Source: Chloroflexota bacterium
GTDB lineage: Bacteria; Chloroflexota; Limnocylindria; Limnocylindrales; CSP1-4
Assembly: GCA_017881915.1 (NCBI GenBank)
Contig: JADGQK010000011.1
Coordinates: 1 to 50,463 of the forward strand
Reading direction: 5' to 3'
Length of the DNA stretch: 50,463 nucleotides
This document shows, piece by piece, positions 34,405 to 41,871 of this stretch. The notes below the pieces were generated by a model. The model saw only the letters and a program-made list of their open reading frames with translations. It was not told where the DNA came from and ran no database searches. Numbering within the stretch: the first letter of the stretch is position 1; each line of letters begins with the position of its first letter. The position numbers and the translations under genes were made by a program.

Positions 34405-36021
34405 TCAGGACTCGGCCGCCAGCCGGCCCAGGTCGTCGAGGAGCCGGTCGATGTCCGACTCGACGGTCAGGAAGTTGACGATTCCCGCCCGGAGGTAGGT
34501 TCGGCCGCGCAGCCGGGTCGTCGACAGCCAGGCGTCGCCGGAGGCCTCCAGGGCAGCCTGGAGCAGGTCCTGGTGGGCATCGAGCGCGGCCCCGTCCAGG
34601 TTCGCGCTCCCCGTTCGTCCGCCGGGAAGGTGCCGGAAGCAGACGACGCTCAGCTCGGGCTCGGCTGGCAGCGCCTCGAAGTCATCCAGTTCCCCGATCC
34701 GCCGGGCGAGATAGGCCGCCAGGTCGTTGTTCGCTTCGATCAGCCGGCCCAGGCCGTCGGTGCCGAGGTGCTTCCAGCTCAGCCACAGCTTGAGCGCCCG
34801 GAACCGGCGGGTCCCTTCCATCGAGCGCTGGTAGTAGTTGAGCGGCTTGTCCGCTCCAGGCCCCTCGTCCGCGCGATGGGCATCGGCCTCGGGCTCGCCC
34901 CCGCGGTAGTACTCGGGGCTGCGCTGAAACGTCTCGATGAGATCGTCACCCCGGCGAACGACGAGCGCGCCGATGTCGTAGGCCTGGAAGAACCACTTGT
35001 GCGGATCGATCGTGACCGAGTCGGCCCGCTCGAGAGCCGGGACCCGGGCCGCGTCCCGGCCGGAAAGCCGGACCGCACCCCCATACGCCGCATCAATGTG
35101 CAGCCACAGGCCCTCGCGCTCGGCCAGGTCGGCCAGCTCCACGGTCCGGTCCACCGCGCCCGTGTTGGTCGAGCCGGCCACCGCGCAGATCGCGAACGGC
35201 CGGAGTCCCCGGGCCCGATCCGCGGCGATCGCTGCTGCCACAGCCGGGCCGCGCAACCGGAAGCGGTCATCGGCAGGGACGACATGGAGCGTCTCGGCGG
35301 GGAAGCCCAGCTCGTCGAGCGCCCGGGCGATCGAGAAATGGGCCTGGTCCGAGGCATAGACGCGCTGGCCCTCGAGGTCCCGACCGCGGGGTGGCCGGCG
35401 AAGGTTGAGGAGCTTGGCCAGGTGGATGTCCCGGGCCATGGTCAACGCCATGAAGTTGGCCATCACGCCACCCGAGGTCAGGACGGCGAAGCTGCCCGGC
35501 CCGTAGCCCACGAGGCTGCACAGCCAGCGGCCGACTTCCTCTTCGACGAACGCGCTCGATGGGCCCGCGTGCCAGACATCGACGCCCTGGTTGACCACCT
35601 GGGCGAGGATCTCGCCGACGATCGACATGAGCAGCGGCGGCGGCGTGAAATAGCTCAGCGAACGGGGGTGGTAGGCGTTGAGGCTGTGCGGCGCCAGGCG
35701 CGTCCGGAACTCCTCGATAAGCGCTGCCGACGTCGTCGGGTCCCGGGGTGCCTCGGCCGGGGCGGCCGTGGAGCCATCCGGCGCGGTGCCGTAGAAGACC
35801 CGACGCAATGCTCCATAGCCGGCCGGTTCGCCCATCGCCCGGCGGAACGCCTCGCCGTAGAGGTAGTCGAGCCCGGCCGTCCAGGCCGCCGTGCCGAGAG
35901 CCTCGAGTGCCGGCCGCGAGCGCGCCTCGTCGTCGAAGCCGATCAGCTCCGGCTCGGGATGCCAGCCGAAGCGTTCCCTTGGATCGGGTCGAGGATCGGA
36001 TCGGGCGGGCTGGCGCGGCAC
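34405..36021 (-). CDS. PLP-dependent group II amino acid decarboxylase-like protein
   Basis: A 538-aa fold-type I PLP enzyme of the aromatic-amino-acid/glutamate decarboxylase group. The PLP lysine is Lys342 in the SVTIDPHKWFF motif. The cofactor-ring Asp is Asp310 (LWLHIDAAYGG), and the phosphate-side segment is LTSGGVMANFMAL. The substrate-entry PPPLLMSIVGEILAQVVNQ region is also present. Family members usually have 450-520 residues. GTG 36021 was chosen because a TACCAT hexamer lies 6 bases before it; the frame is open to 36543 only as a shadow. It could make tryptamine-, tyramine- or phenethylamine-like amines, or act as an aldehyde synthase; the substrate cannot be told. Confidence 0.85.
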   Translation of the reverse strand: MPRQPARSDPRPDPRERFGWHPEPELIGFDDEARSRPALEALGTAAWTAGLDYLYGEAFRRAMGEPAGYGALRRVFYGTAPDGSTAAPAEAPRDPTTSAALIEEFRTRLAPHSLNAYHPRSLSYFTPPPLLMSIVGEILAQVVNQGVDVWHAGPSSAFVEEEVGRWLCSLVGYGPGSFAVLTSGGVMANFMALTMARDIHLAKLLNLRRPPRGRDLEGQRVYASDQAHFSIARALDELGFPAETLHVVPADDRFRLRGPAVAAAIAADRARGLRPFAICAVAGSTNTGAVDRTVELADLAEREGLWLHIDAAYGGAVRLSGRDAARVPALERADSVTIDPHKWFFQAYDIGALVVRRGDDLIETFQRSPEYYRGGEPEADAHRADEGPGADKPLNYYQRSMEGTRRFRALKLWLSWKHLGTDGLGRLIEANNDLAAYLARRIGELDDFEALPAEPELSVVCFRHLPGGRTGSANLDGAALDAHQDLLQAALEASGDAWLSTTRLRGRTYLRAGIVNFLTVESDIDRLLDDLGRLAAES

Positions 36022-36027
36022 AACCGG

Positions 36028-36085
36028 ATGGTAGCCGCTCGGCGCTGCGCTGCCCCCGGCGGGATCCGAGCCGCTCCCGTATCGT
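36028..36085. promoter_or_regulatory. back-to-back leaderless promoters of divergent genes
   Basis: TACCAT on the minus strand (36033-36028) is 6 bases before GTG 36021, and TATCGT on the plus strand (36080-36085) is 6 bases before GTG 36092. The whole 70-base gap is thus taken up by two promoters with no leader on either side. Confidence 0.5.
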
Positions 36086-36091
36086 TCCGGC

Positions 36092-36451
36092 GTGATCAAC
36101 CAGCCGCCGATCCAGTACAAGGGCTCCGACCTCGAGCCAGAGCGGGGACCCGGGCTGGGCTGCTTCCGCTTCCAGCTCGTCGTCCTGGCGGTCCTCGTGA
36201 TCCTCACCCCGATCAGCGTCGTCGCCAGCTGGCCGGAGCTCATCAGCGCCGGCCTGCTGTTCCTCGTGATCGGCCTGCTCCTGGTCAGCGGCCAGACGAT
36301 GATCTTCCTGATGCGCCTGCTCGCCGCCGATCGACGCACCCGGCGGCGTCCGCTGAACAGCGCCTCGCCGACCGTCGGCGAGCTCGAGGACGTTGCCTCA
36401 GCGGCCACGCCGCCAGACGACCCGGCCGGCGCAGGCGGCGTGAGACAATAG
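36092..36451 (+). CDS. small membrane protein of unknown function
   Basis: A 119-aa protein with two predicted membrane spans, at about residues 28-46 (QLVVLAVLVILTPISVVA) and 51-72 (ISAGLLFLVIGLLLVSGQTM). The N- and C-terminal tails are probably cytoplasmic, the latter Ala/Pro/Asp-rich. No family recognised. The start GTG 36092 has no ribosome-binding site but has a -10 hexamer 6 bases before it. Its end overlaps a possible -10 (GACAAT, 36444-36449) for the next gene. Confidence 0.65.
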   Translation: MINQPPIQYKGSDLEPERGPGLGCFRFQLVVLAVLVILTPISVVASWPELISAGLLFLVIGLLLVSGQTMIFLMRLLAADRRTRRRPLNSASPTVGELEDVASAATPPDDPAGAGGVRQ

Positions 36452-36494
36452 CCTCCGCGCCCGACGACGGGACCACGCTGGAGGATGTCTGCCC

Positions 36495-36821
36495 GTGCCC
36501 GTGCTCGCGACCTACTTCTCCGTCCGCCGTGGCCGCGACCCATTCTTCAAGTTCTTCATGCGCACCATCTTTCCCCGGCAGGTCCGGGAATACGAGCAGA
36601 AGTACGGCATCCGCTTTCTGGGCTGGTACAACGTGGCTCACGGCTGGGACTTCGACAACGTGATCCTGCTCGACCTGCCGGACTACGCCACGCTCGACAA
36701 GCTGGAGGCCGACGAGGGGGCGCGCGCGCTCGGTCATCGGGCCGGCGAATGGATGTTCGAACGACATCACTCGATGTTCCTCCGCGAGCGGATGGGCACC
36801 GACCTCGAGTACCACCCGTAA
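36495..36821 (+). CDS. small dimeric alpha/beta-barrel-like protein
   Basis: A 108-aa soluble protein with the strand-helix pattern of ferredoxin-like alpha/beta-barrel proteins. It has a first strand MPVLATYFSVRRG, a helix rich in Phe and Arg (PFFKFFMRTIFPRQVREYEQ), strands IRFLGWYNVAHG and VILLDLPDYATLDKLEAD, and a C-terminal helix. His/Trp residues near VAHGWDFDN and FERHHSMF may form a ligand pocket. It starts at GTG 36495 after GGAGG (36480-36484) and is followed 14 bases later by an acidic protein gene. Function unknown. Confidence 0.65.
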   Translation: MPVLATYFSVRRGRDPFFKFFMRTIFPRQVREYEQKYGIRFLGWYNVAHGWDFDNVILLDLPDYATLDKLEADEGARALGHRAGEWMFERHHSMFLRERMGTDLEYHP

Positions 36822-36835
36822 ACGGAGGCGAAGCG

Positions 36836-37762
36836 ATGGACCGCACACGCATCGATCTGCTCAGCGCCCTCGCCCGGGACGCCTCGCTCGAACGGTCGGA
36901 CTACCTGGTCCGGGCCGCCGAGCAGTTCCAGAAGTTCCTTGAGGCCAACGCGTCCGCGATCCAGCAGATCGGCGGCCTGACCCTGATCGACGAGGATCCC
37001 GACTACCTGTCGATTGCCCCGGACCTGAGCTTCCGGAGCCGGAGCCGCTACCTCGACGACGCAACCGGCGAGTGGCACAACGAGACGGAGGTCGTGGAGT
37101 CGGCGGCCGAGCTTGTCGAGCTGTATAGCCCGGCCGAGCTCTACACGGCGTTCACCGACGCGGCGCGGACCGCCGCGGGATTGGCTGCCGACGCAGGCGA
37201 CGACGAGGGCGAGGAGGGCGAGCCGGGCGACGCCCCGGCGTCAGGCACTGGCGCCACCCCGGCCGACCCGTACGCGGCGGCGGCCGACCTGTGGGCGGCA
37301 ACCCAGGATGAAGGACCGGTCACGGGCGAGCTGGACGCCGCGCGCCGCCTGTACGACCTGGCCCTCTCCTATCAGGAGCGCAGTCAGCGCTCCGAGGCGG
37401 ACCTCGTGGAGCGCTTCCAGGTCGCGGCGGGCCGCTTTACGGCGGAGCTGGGTGAGCTGCTCGTCGTGGAAAGCGACGAGGAGCGCCTGGTGATCCAGGT
37501 GAGCGGCACGTTCCGGGCCGAGGTCGAGGCAGAGGACGAAGACGACGGCCACGACGGCGACGCCACGCCGGCCGGCGAGTGGCTCGTCCTGACCACGCCC
37601 GAGGAGCTCGTTGGCTTCTACGACCCGACCGATGTCTTCGGCGACCTGGCCGACGCCCTCGCCGAGGCCTTCCCGTCGGTCGCGCCCGTGGTGACCGGCG
37701 ACAGCTCGGTCGACGATCACGGGGCCGGCGACTCGGCCGGCGAGGATGTCAACCGCGAGTGA
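36836..37762 (+). CDS. acidic protein of unknown function at the head of the pyrKDE block
   Basis: A 308-aa, strongly acidic, apparently soluble protein. Residues 1-70 contain a helical start and a strand pair (IQQIGGLTLIDEDPDYLSIAPDLSFRSRSRY as one region, about residues 40-70). An Asp/Glu/Gly-rich linker occupies about 120-145. A helical region rich in Arg/Glu (about 170-205) is followed by ELLVVESDEERLVIQVSG and a second acidic stretch (about 230-245). I do not recognise a family. ATG 36836 has a strong GGAGG site (36824-36828). Its stop overlaps the pyrK GTG, so it is probably co-translated with pyrK and might relate to its function. Confidence 0.65.
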   Translation: MDRTRIDLLSALARDASLERSDYLVRAAEQFQKFLEANASAIQQIGGLTLIDEDPDYLSIAPDLSFRSRSRYLDDATGEWHNETEVVESAAELVELYSPAELYTAFTDAARTAAGLAADAGDDEGEEGEPGDAPASGTGATPADPYAAAADLWAATQDEGPVTGELDAARRLYDLALSYQERSQRSEADLVERFQVAAGRFTAELGELLVVESDEERLVIQVSGTFRAEVEAEDEDDGHDGDATPAGEWLVLTTPEELVGFYDPTDVFGDLADALAEAFPSVAPVVTGDSSVDDHGAGDSAGEDVNRE

Positions 37763-38649
37763 GCATGCAGCTCGTCGCGGCTGAGCTGGTCGAGAGCCGC
37801 GAGATCCTGCCGGGCCAGTGGCTCCAGGCATTCCACGCTCCGGCCCTGACCGTCGGCTCGCGGGCCGGCCAGTTCGTCCACATCCGACCGGGTGACTTTT
37901 CCGGGCTGATCCTGCGCCGCCCGTTCTCCTTCAACACCGTCGACCGGACGACCGGCGTGATCACGATCCACTTCCGGGCGGTGGGTCGCGGAACTGCCTG
38001 GTTCACCCGGCTTCGGCCCGGTGATCGGGTGGACATGCTCGGCCCGCTCGGCCGTCCGTTCGAGGTCGATCCACGCAGCCGTCACCTGCTCCTGATTGCC
38101 GGCGGGCTGGGGATCGCCGGGGTTCGAATGCTGGTCGATGACGCACTCCGGGCAGGTCGCGAGGTGACCCTCCTGTTCGGGGCGGCCAGCGCGGTCGAGG
38201 TCTACCCCTCGAACCTCCTGCCGGATGAGGTCGAGTACGTCGTGGCAACCGACGACGGCTCGCTCGGCCACTCCGGCTACGTCACCGATCTTGTGCCCGC
38301 CTACGAGGCGTGGGCCGACCAGGCCTTCGCCTGCGGCCCGGCCCCGATGCTCGCCACCCTCGCCCGGTTGGCCGCTGGCCGGAGTGCCCGGCTCGGCGTC
38401 GCCAGGCTCGGCCCAAAGCCGGGTCGTGGAGCGGGACGGTCGGGCGGCGCGGCTCGAGCAGCCCTGCCGGGCTCGCCGGCGGCTCGCCGGAAGTCGTTCC
38501 TGCAGGTCTCGATGGAGCAGAACATGGGCTGCGCGGTGGGCGCTTGCCTGGGCTGCGTGGTGATGGACACGAGCGGCGTTCCCCAGCGGGTCTGCCGCGA
38601 GGGCCCCGTGTTCGCCTCGGACGAGCTCGACTGGGAGGGAGGCTGGTGA
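37759..38649 (+). CDS. pyrK: dihydroorotate dehydrogenase electron-transfer subunit
   Basis: A 296-aa flavin/iron-sulphur protein that links PyrD 1B to NAD. The FAD motif RRPFSFNTVD is at about 53-62 and the NAD-binding GGLGIAGVRMLVDDAL at about 115-130. The 2Fe-2S ligands are Cys258, Cys263, Cys266 and Cys279 (GCAVGACLGC and RVC). Between the NAD domain and the cluster lies an unusual insertion of about 40 residues rich in Arg, Gly, Ala and Pro (about 206-245). GTG 37759 overlaps the previous stop (GTGA); ATG 37765 is an alternative two codons on. Confidence 0.92.
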   Translation: MSMQLVAAELVESREILPGQWLQAFHAPALTVGSRAGQFVHIRPGDFSGLILRRPFSFNTVDRTTGVITIHFRAVGRGTAWFTRLRPGDRVDMLGPLGRPFEVDPRSRHLLLIAGGLGIAGVRMLVDDALRAGREVTLLFGAASAVEVYPSNLLPDEVEYVVATDDGSLGHSGYVTDLVPAYEAWADQAFACGPAPMLATLARLAAGRSARLGVARLGPKPGRGAGRSGGAARAALPGSPAARRKSFLQVSMEQNMGCAVGACLGCVVMDTSGVPQRVCREGPVFASDELDWEGGW

Positions 38650-39629
38650 TCGGCCCGGCCGCCGTCGACCTGTCGCTCGAGCTGCCCCGCGGCCTCCGCC
38701 TCGACAACCCGATCCTGGTCGCCTCGGGCACGTTCGGCTACGGCGTCGAGTACAGCGAGGTCGTCGATATCCAGCGCCTCGGCGCGATCTGCTGCAAGGG
38801 CACGACGCTCCACGCGCGGGTCGGCAACAGACCTCCCCGGGTGACCGAGACGCCGGCCGGTATGCTCAACTCGATCGGCCTCCAGAACCCCGGCGTGGAC
38901 GCCGTCGTCCGGAAATACGGGCCAACCTGGCAGGGCTGGCATGTGCCCGTGATCGTCAACGTGGCGGGCGAGTCGATCGACGACTACGTCGAGGTGGCCA
39001 AGCGCCTCGACGGCGTGCCCGGCGTGGCTGGAATCGAGCTGAATATCAGCTGCCCGAACGTTGGCAAAGGTGGCCTCCAGTTTGCGATCGACGCCGAAGC
39101 CGCCGGAGCGGTGACTGCAGCGGTCCGGCGGGCCACCGAGCTACCCCTGCTGGTCAAGCTCAGCCCCAACGTGGCCGACATCCGGCCGATCGCGCGGGCG
39201 ATCGAGGCCGCCGGCGCGGACGCGATCAGCGCGATCAATACGCTGTCGGGGATCGCCGTCGCCCCAGGTCGTCGACGGCCGCTGCTCGGCAACGTCTACG
39301 GCGGCCTGTCCGGTCCGGCGATCAAGCCGGTCGCATTGCGGATCGTCTACGAGGTGGCCCAGGTGGTCGACATCCCGATCATCGCGATCGGTGGGGTGGC
39401 GGAGCTGGGGGATGTCCTCGACTATCTCGCCGTCGGGGCGGTGGCCGTCCAGGTCGGGACGGTCCTCTTCGCCGACCCGACCCTGCCGGTCCGGCTGATC
39501 GACGAGCTTGCCGACGAGTGTCGCCGGCTGGGTCTGGACTCCTACCTGCCCCTGGTCGGGACGGCCCTGCCGAAGCGGTCGTCCCCGCGTTCGGCGTCGT
39601 CGGCCAAGGGCGTCGAGTATCGGCCGTGA
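38646..39629 (+). CDS. pyrD: dihydroorotate dehydrogenase, class 1B catalytic subunit
   Basis: A 327-aa FMN enzyme that oxidises dihydroorotate to orotate. Landmarks are NPILVASGTFGYG at the start, CCKGTTL and LNSIGLQNPGV for FMN, NISCPNV with the class 1 catalytic base Cys136, LVKLSPNV, AINTLSGIA and GGLSGPAIKP. PyrK next door confirms class 1B, a cytosolic NAD-linked enzyme. GTG 38646 overlaps the pyrK stop. The C-terminal 20 residues after GTALPKR are Ser/Arg-rich and beyond the normal fold. Confidence 0.95.
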   Translation: MIGPAAVDLSLELPRGLRLDNPILVASGTFGYGVEYSEVVDIQRLGAICCKGTTLHARVGNRPPRVTETPAGMLNSIGLQNPGVDAVVRKYGPTWQGWHVPVIVNVAGESIDDYVEVAKRLDGVPGVAGIELNISCPNVGKGGLQFAIDAEAAGAVTAAVRRATELPLLVKLSPNVADIRPIARAIEAAGADAISAINTLSGIAVAPGRRRPLLGNVYGGLSGPAIKPVALRIVYEVAQVVDIPIIAIGGVAELGDVLDYLAVGAVAVQVGTVLFADPTLPVRLIDELADECRRLGLDSYLPLVGTALPKRSSPRSASSAKGVEYRP

Positions 39630-39645
39630 CATTTGGACTTGGCCG

Positions 39646-40320
39646 ATGACCACGTTCCGGAGCGCCATCGACGCCGCCGCTCGAGCCGCCATGGCGGCCC
39701 GGACCGAGGCGCTCTTCCGTAGTTCCGGCGCGCTGCGCGACGGCCACTTCCTGCTGAAGAGCGGTCGCCACGCAGAGCAGTACCTCGAGAAGTTCCAGGT
39801 CCTCCAGGACACCGCGGCGACGAGCGAGCTGTGCGCGATGTGGGCAGCCACCCAGCGCGGCCCGGACGGCCGGCCGACGGCCGAGCTCGTTGCCGGGCCT
39901 ACGACGGGCGGCGTGATCCTCGCCTTCGAGACGGGCCGCCAGCTCGGTCTCCGGGCGATCTTCGCCGAGGAGGTCCGGACAGCCGACGGCACGACCCGGC
40001 GGGAGTTCCGGCGCGGCTTTACGATTGCCCCGGGCGAGCGGGTCGTCCTCGTCGACGACATCCTGACGACCGGTGGTTCCCTCCTGGCGATGATCCCGGC
40101 CGTCGAGGCCCTCGGCGGCGAGATCGTGGCCTGTCACGTCCTGGTCGATCGCTCCGGCGGGATGGCCACCTTGACCTCGCCACGGACCGGTCGGGTCTAT
40201 CCCCTGGCCGCCCTGTGGATCCTGAACCTGCCAACGTACGAAGCCGGTCCGGGGAGCTGCCCGCGCTGCGCCGACGGCACCCCTCTATACGCGCCGGGCA
40301 GCACCGGAACGACGGCCTGA
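39646..40320 (+). CDS. pyrE: orotate phosphoribosyltransferase
   Basis: A 224-aa enzyme that makes OMP from orotate and PRPP. The PRPP motif RVVLVDDILTTGGSLLAM is clear, with the early GHFLLKSGRHAEQYLEKFQVL segment and AGPTTGGVILAFETGRQLG. It ends with a CPRC pair near the C-terminus (SCPRCADGTPLY), an addition not needed for activity that may bind a metal. The start ATG 39646 is 16 bases after pyrD. The stop overlaps the next ATG by one base (TGATG). Confidence 0.94.
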   Translation: MTTFRSAIDAAARAAMAARTEALFRSSGALRDGHFLLKSGRHAEQYLEKFQVLQDTAATSELCAMWAATQRGPDGRPTAELVAGPTTGGVILAFETGRQLGLRAIFAEEVRTADGTTRREFRRGFTIAPGERVVLVDDILTTGGSLLAMIPAVEALGGEIVACHVLVDRSGGMATLTSPRTGRVYPLAALWILNLPTYEAGPGSCPRCADGTPLYAPGSTGTTA

Positions 40321-40832
40321 TGGAGCTGGCCTCGGTCAACGTCGGCCGGTTGCTGGCGCCGCTCGACTCGCCCCAGATCGCCGAGTTCGTGGCCCAGCTC
40401 GAGCCGATCAACCGGCTGGCCGATGCCAGCCCGGGCTTTATCTGGCGGCTGATGACGGACGAGGGCGATGCAACGGCGTTGCGGCCGTTCGACGACGACC
40501 TCATCCTGGTCAACCTCGCCGTGTGGGATTCGCTCGAATCGCTGCGCGCGTTCGTCTACAGCTCGAACCACCTGAACGTCCTCAGACAACGTCGGGACTG
40601 GTTTGAACGGATGGCAACTGCCCACATGGCGCTCTGGTGGGTGGCCTCGGGCCACATTCCGACGGTGCTGGAGGCCGTGGACCGGCTGGAGCGTCTCCGC
40701 CGCGATGGACCGACACCGGCGGCCTTCACGTTCCGGACCCCGTTCGAACCTGATGCCTCCGGTCCGGGGCCGGCGCTGGTTGATGCCGAGTTCTGCTGGC
40801 CGACCTCGCGGCAGGTTAGCCTCAGGACCTGA
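40320..40832 (+). CDS. DUF3291 domain protein
   Basis: A 170-aa protein of the DUF3291 family, a dimeric alpha/beta-barrel of unknown reaction related to spheroidene monooxygenase-like folds. Visible core: LASVNVGRLLAPLDSPQIAE, PGFIWRLMTDEGDAT, DLILVNLAVWDSLESLRAF, a YSSNHLNVLRQRRDWFERM helix and HMALWWVASGHIPTVLEA. It is coupled to pyrE by a TGATG overlap. Its 3' end overlaps the end of the opposite-strand lipoprotein gene by 11 bases. Confidence 0.85.
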   Translation: MELASVNVGRLLAPLDSPQIAEFVAQLEPINRLADASPGFIWRLMTDEGDATALRPFDDDLILVNLAVWDSLESLRAFVYSSNHLNVLRQRRDWFERMATAHMALWWVASGHIPTVLEAVDRLERLRRDGPTPAAFTFRTPFEPDASGPGPALVDAEFCWPTSRQVSLRT

Positions 40833-41742
40833 CCTTGTCGATCGCGGCGCTGAGCTCGGTTGGCAGGACCACCGCCTCGTATGACGCGGTGACGATGCCG
40901 TTGGCGTCTACGACGTAGACCCAGGGCTCGGCCTGGATCCCCCAGGCGTTCGTCACCGCATTCGGCTGCAGGCTGTTGCCGGTCCCGAGGATCGGCTGGA
41001 GCGTGCCGTTGGCGTAGTTCATCTGGTATGGCTCGACCTGGATGAAGGTCATCCCGGGCTCCCCCTTGGCGACTGCCTTGACCACTTCGAGGGTCGGACC
41101 GCAGACGCGGCTCGTGCAGAACGCCGGCGTGGCGAAGACGAGCACGAACGGCTTGTGCTGGACGAGGGCCTGATCCTCGGACACCTGGTAGAAGCTCGGG
41201 TCAGGGCTGGGATCGGTGGTGATGCTGGCCAGCAGGCCGCCCGCGCCCTGGGCAGTCGGCGTCGGTGTCGACGGTGCCTTTGCCCCGACCCGGACCGCCT
41301 GGCCGGTGGCGCTGACAGGCAGGCTGAGCTCGCTCGACTCGGCCGGCTTGCCCGGAGCCGTGACGCTCACGACAGCGGCCCAGTTGCCAGCTGCGTCGAA
41401 CGTGGCGTCCTTGATCCAGACGGCCCGCTGGTTCGGGATCGCCCACACGAACGTAGCCGGCGCCGGCGTGATCACGAACGTGTTCTTGTCCTTGTCGGCG
41501 TTGATGAAGCCGATGCTCACCTGGTAGTCGGGCGTGCCGATCGGCGTCGTGCCGGTCGAATCGAGCAGGCCGATCAGGATCCGGTCCGGGCCGACGACCG
41601 TCTCGGTCGAGGCGATCACCGGTACGATCGAGGGGCCGCCGGAGCCGCCAACCACCGTGATCGACGGGGTGGGCGAAGCGAGCGGGCCCGCGCAGGCCGC
41701 GACGAGCACGGTGGCCAGCAGCGGGACGAGGGGACGACGCAT
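40822..41742 (-). CDS. thioredoxin-fold lipoprotein with a CxxxxC motif
   Basis: A 306-aa exported lipoprotein (lipobox VAAC, Cys17). Residues 25 to about 150 look like a beta-rich Ig-type domain (DYQVSIGFINADKDKNTFVI, AGNWAAVVSV). The C-terminal part (about 185-306) is thioredoxin-like, with FVLVFATPAFCTSRVCGPTL carrying Cys209 and Cys214. A CxxxxC spacing differs from the CxxC of thioredoxins and the CxxxC of Sco proteins. WGIQAEPWVYVVDANGIV follows, with the cis-Pro-like position. It is divergent from the CtaA-CtaB gene and could act on cytochrome oxidase metal sites or cytochrome thiols; that is inference. ATG 41742 has TACGAT 7 bases before it. Confidence 0.78.
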   Translation of the reverse strand: MRRPLVPLLATVLVAACAGPLASPTPSITVVGGSGGPSIVPVIASTETVVGPDRILIGLLDSTGTTPIGTPDYQVSIGFINADKDKNTFVITPAPATFVWAIPNQRAVWIKDATFDAAGNWAAVVSVTAPGKPAESSELSLPVSATGQAVRVGAKAPSTPTPTAQGAGGLLASITTDPSPDPSFYQVSEDQALVQHKPFVLVFATPAFCTSRVCGPTLEVVKAVAKGEPGMTFIQVEPYQMNYANGTLQPILGTGNSLQPNAVTNAWGIQAEPWVYVVDANGIVTASYEAVVLPTELSAAIDKVRS

Positions 41743-41749
41743 CGCCGGG

Positions 41750-41792
41750 ATCGTACCCGGAGGCGGCGAATCGGGCTCGGCGCGGCTAGAAT
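41750..41792. promoter_or_regulatory. divergent -10 hexamers of the lipoprotein and ctaA-ctaB genes
   Basis: TACGAT on the minus strand (41755-41750) lies 7 bases before ATG 41742 (leaderless). TAGAAT on the plus strand (41787-41792) would start a leader of about 73 bases before GTG 41872. No -35 is clear on either side. Confidence 0.45.
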
Positions 41793-41871
41793 GGGCCGGC
41801 CCGGGCGCGACCGGCGAGGTCTCTGACCCGCGCGCGGCAGTCAACTCCCGATCGACGATGGCGGAGGCCTG

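Noticed and set aside
33397-36663. A 1088-codon plus-strand open frame
   Set aside because: It lies opposite the PLP decarboxylase and the duplicated-domain protein, which have clear motifs. Its translation is Arg/Pro/Gly-rich with no domain, as expected for the antisense frame of GC-rich genes.
36495-37762. A toxin-antitoxin pair (small basic-ended protein followed by an acidic protein)
   Set aside because: The sizes (108 and 308 aa), the alpha/beta-barrel pattern of the first and the coupling of the second to pyrK do not fit known toxin-antitoxin layouts.
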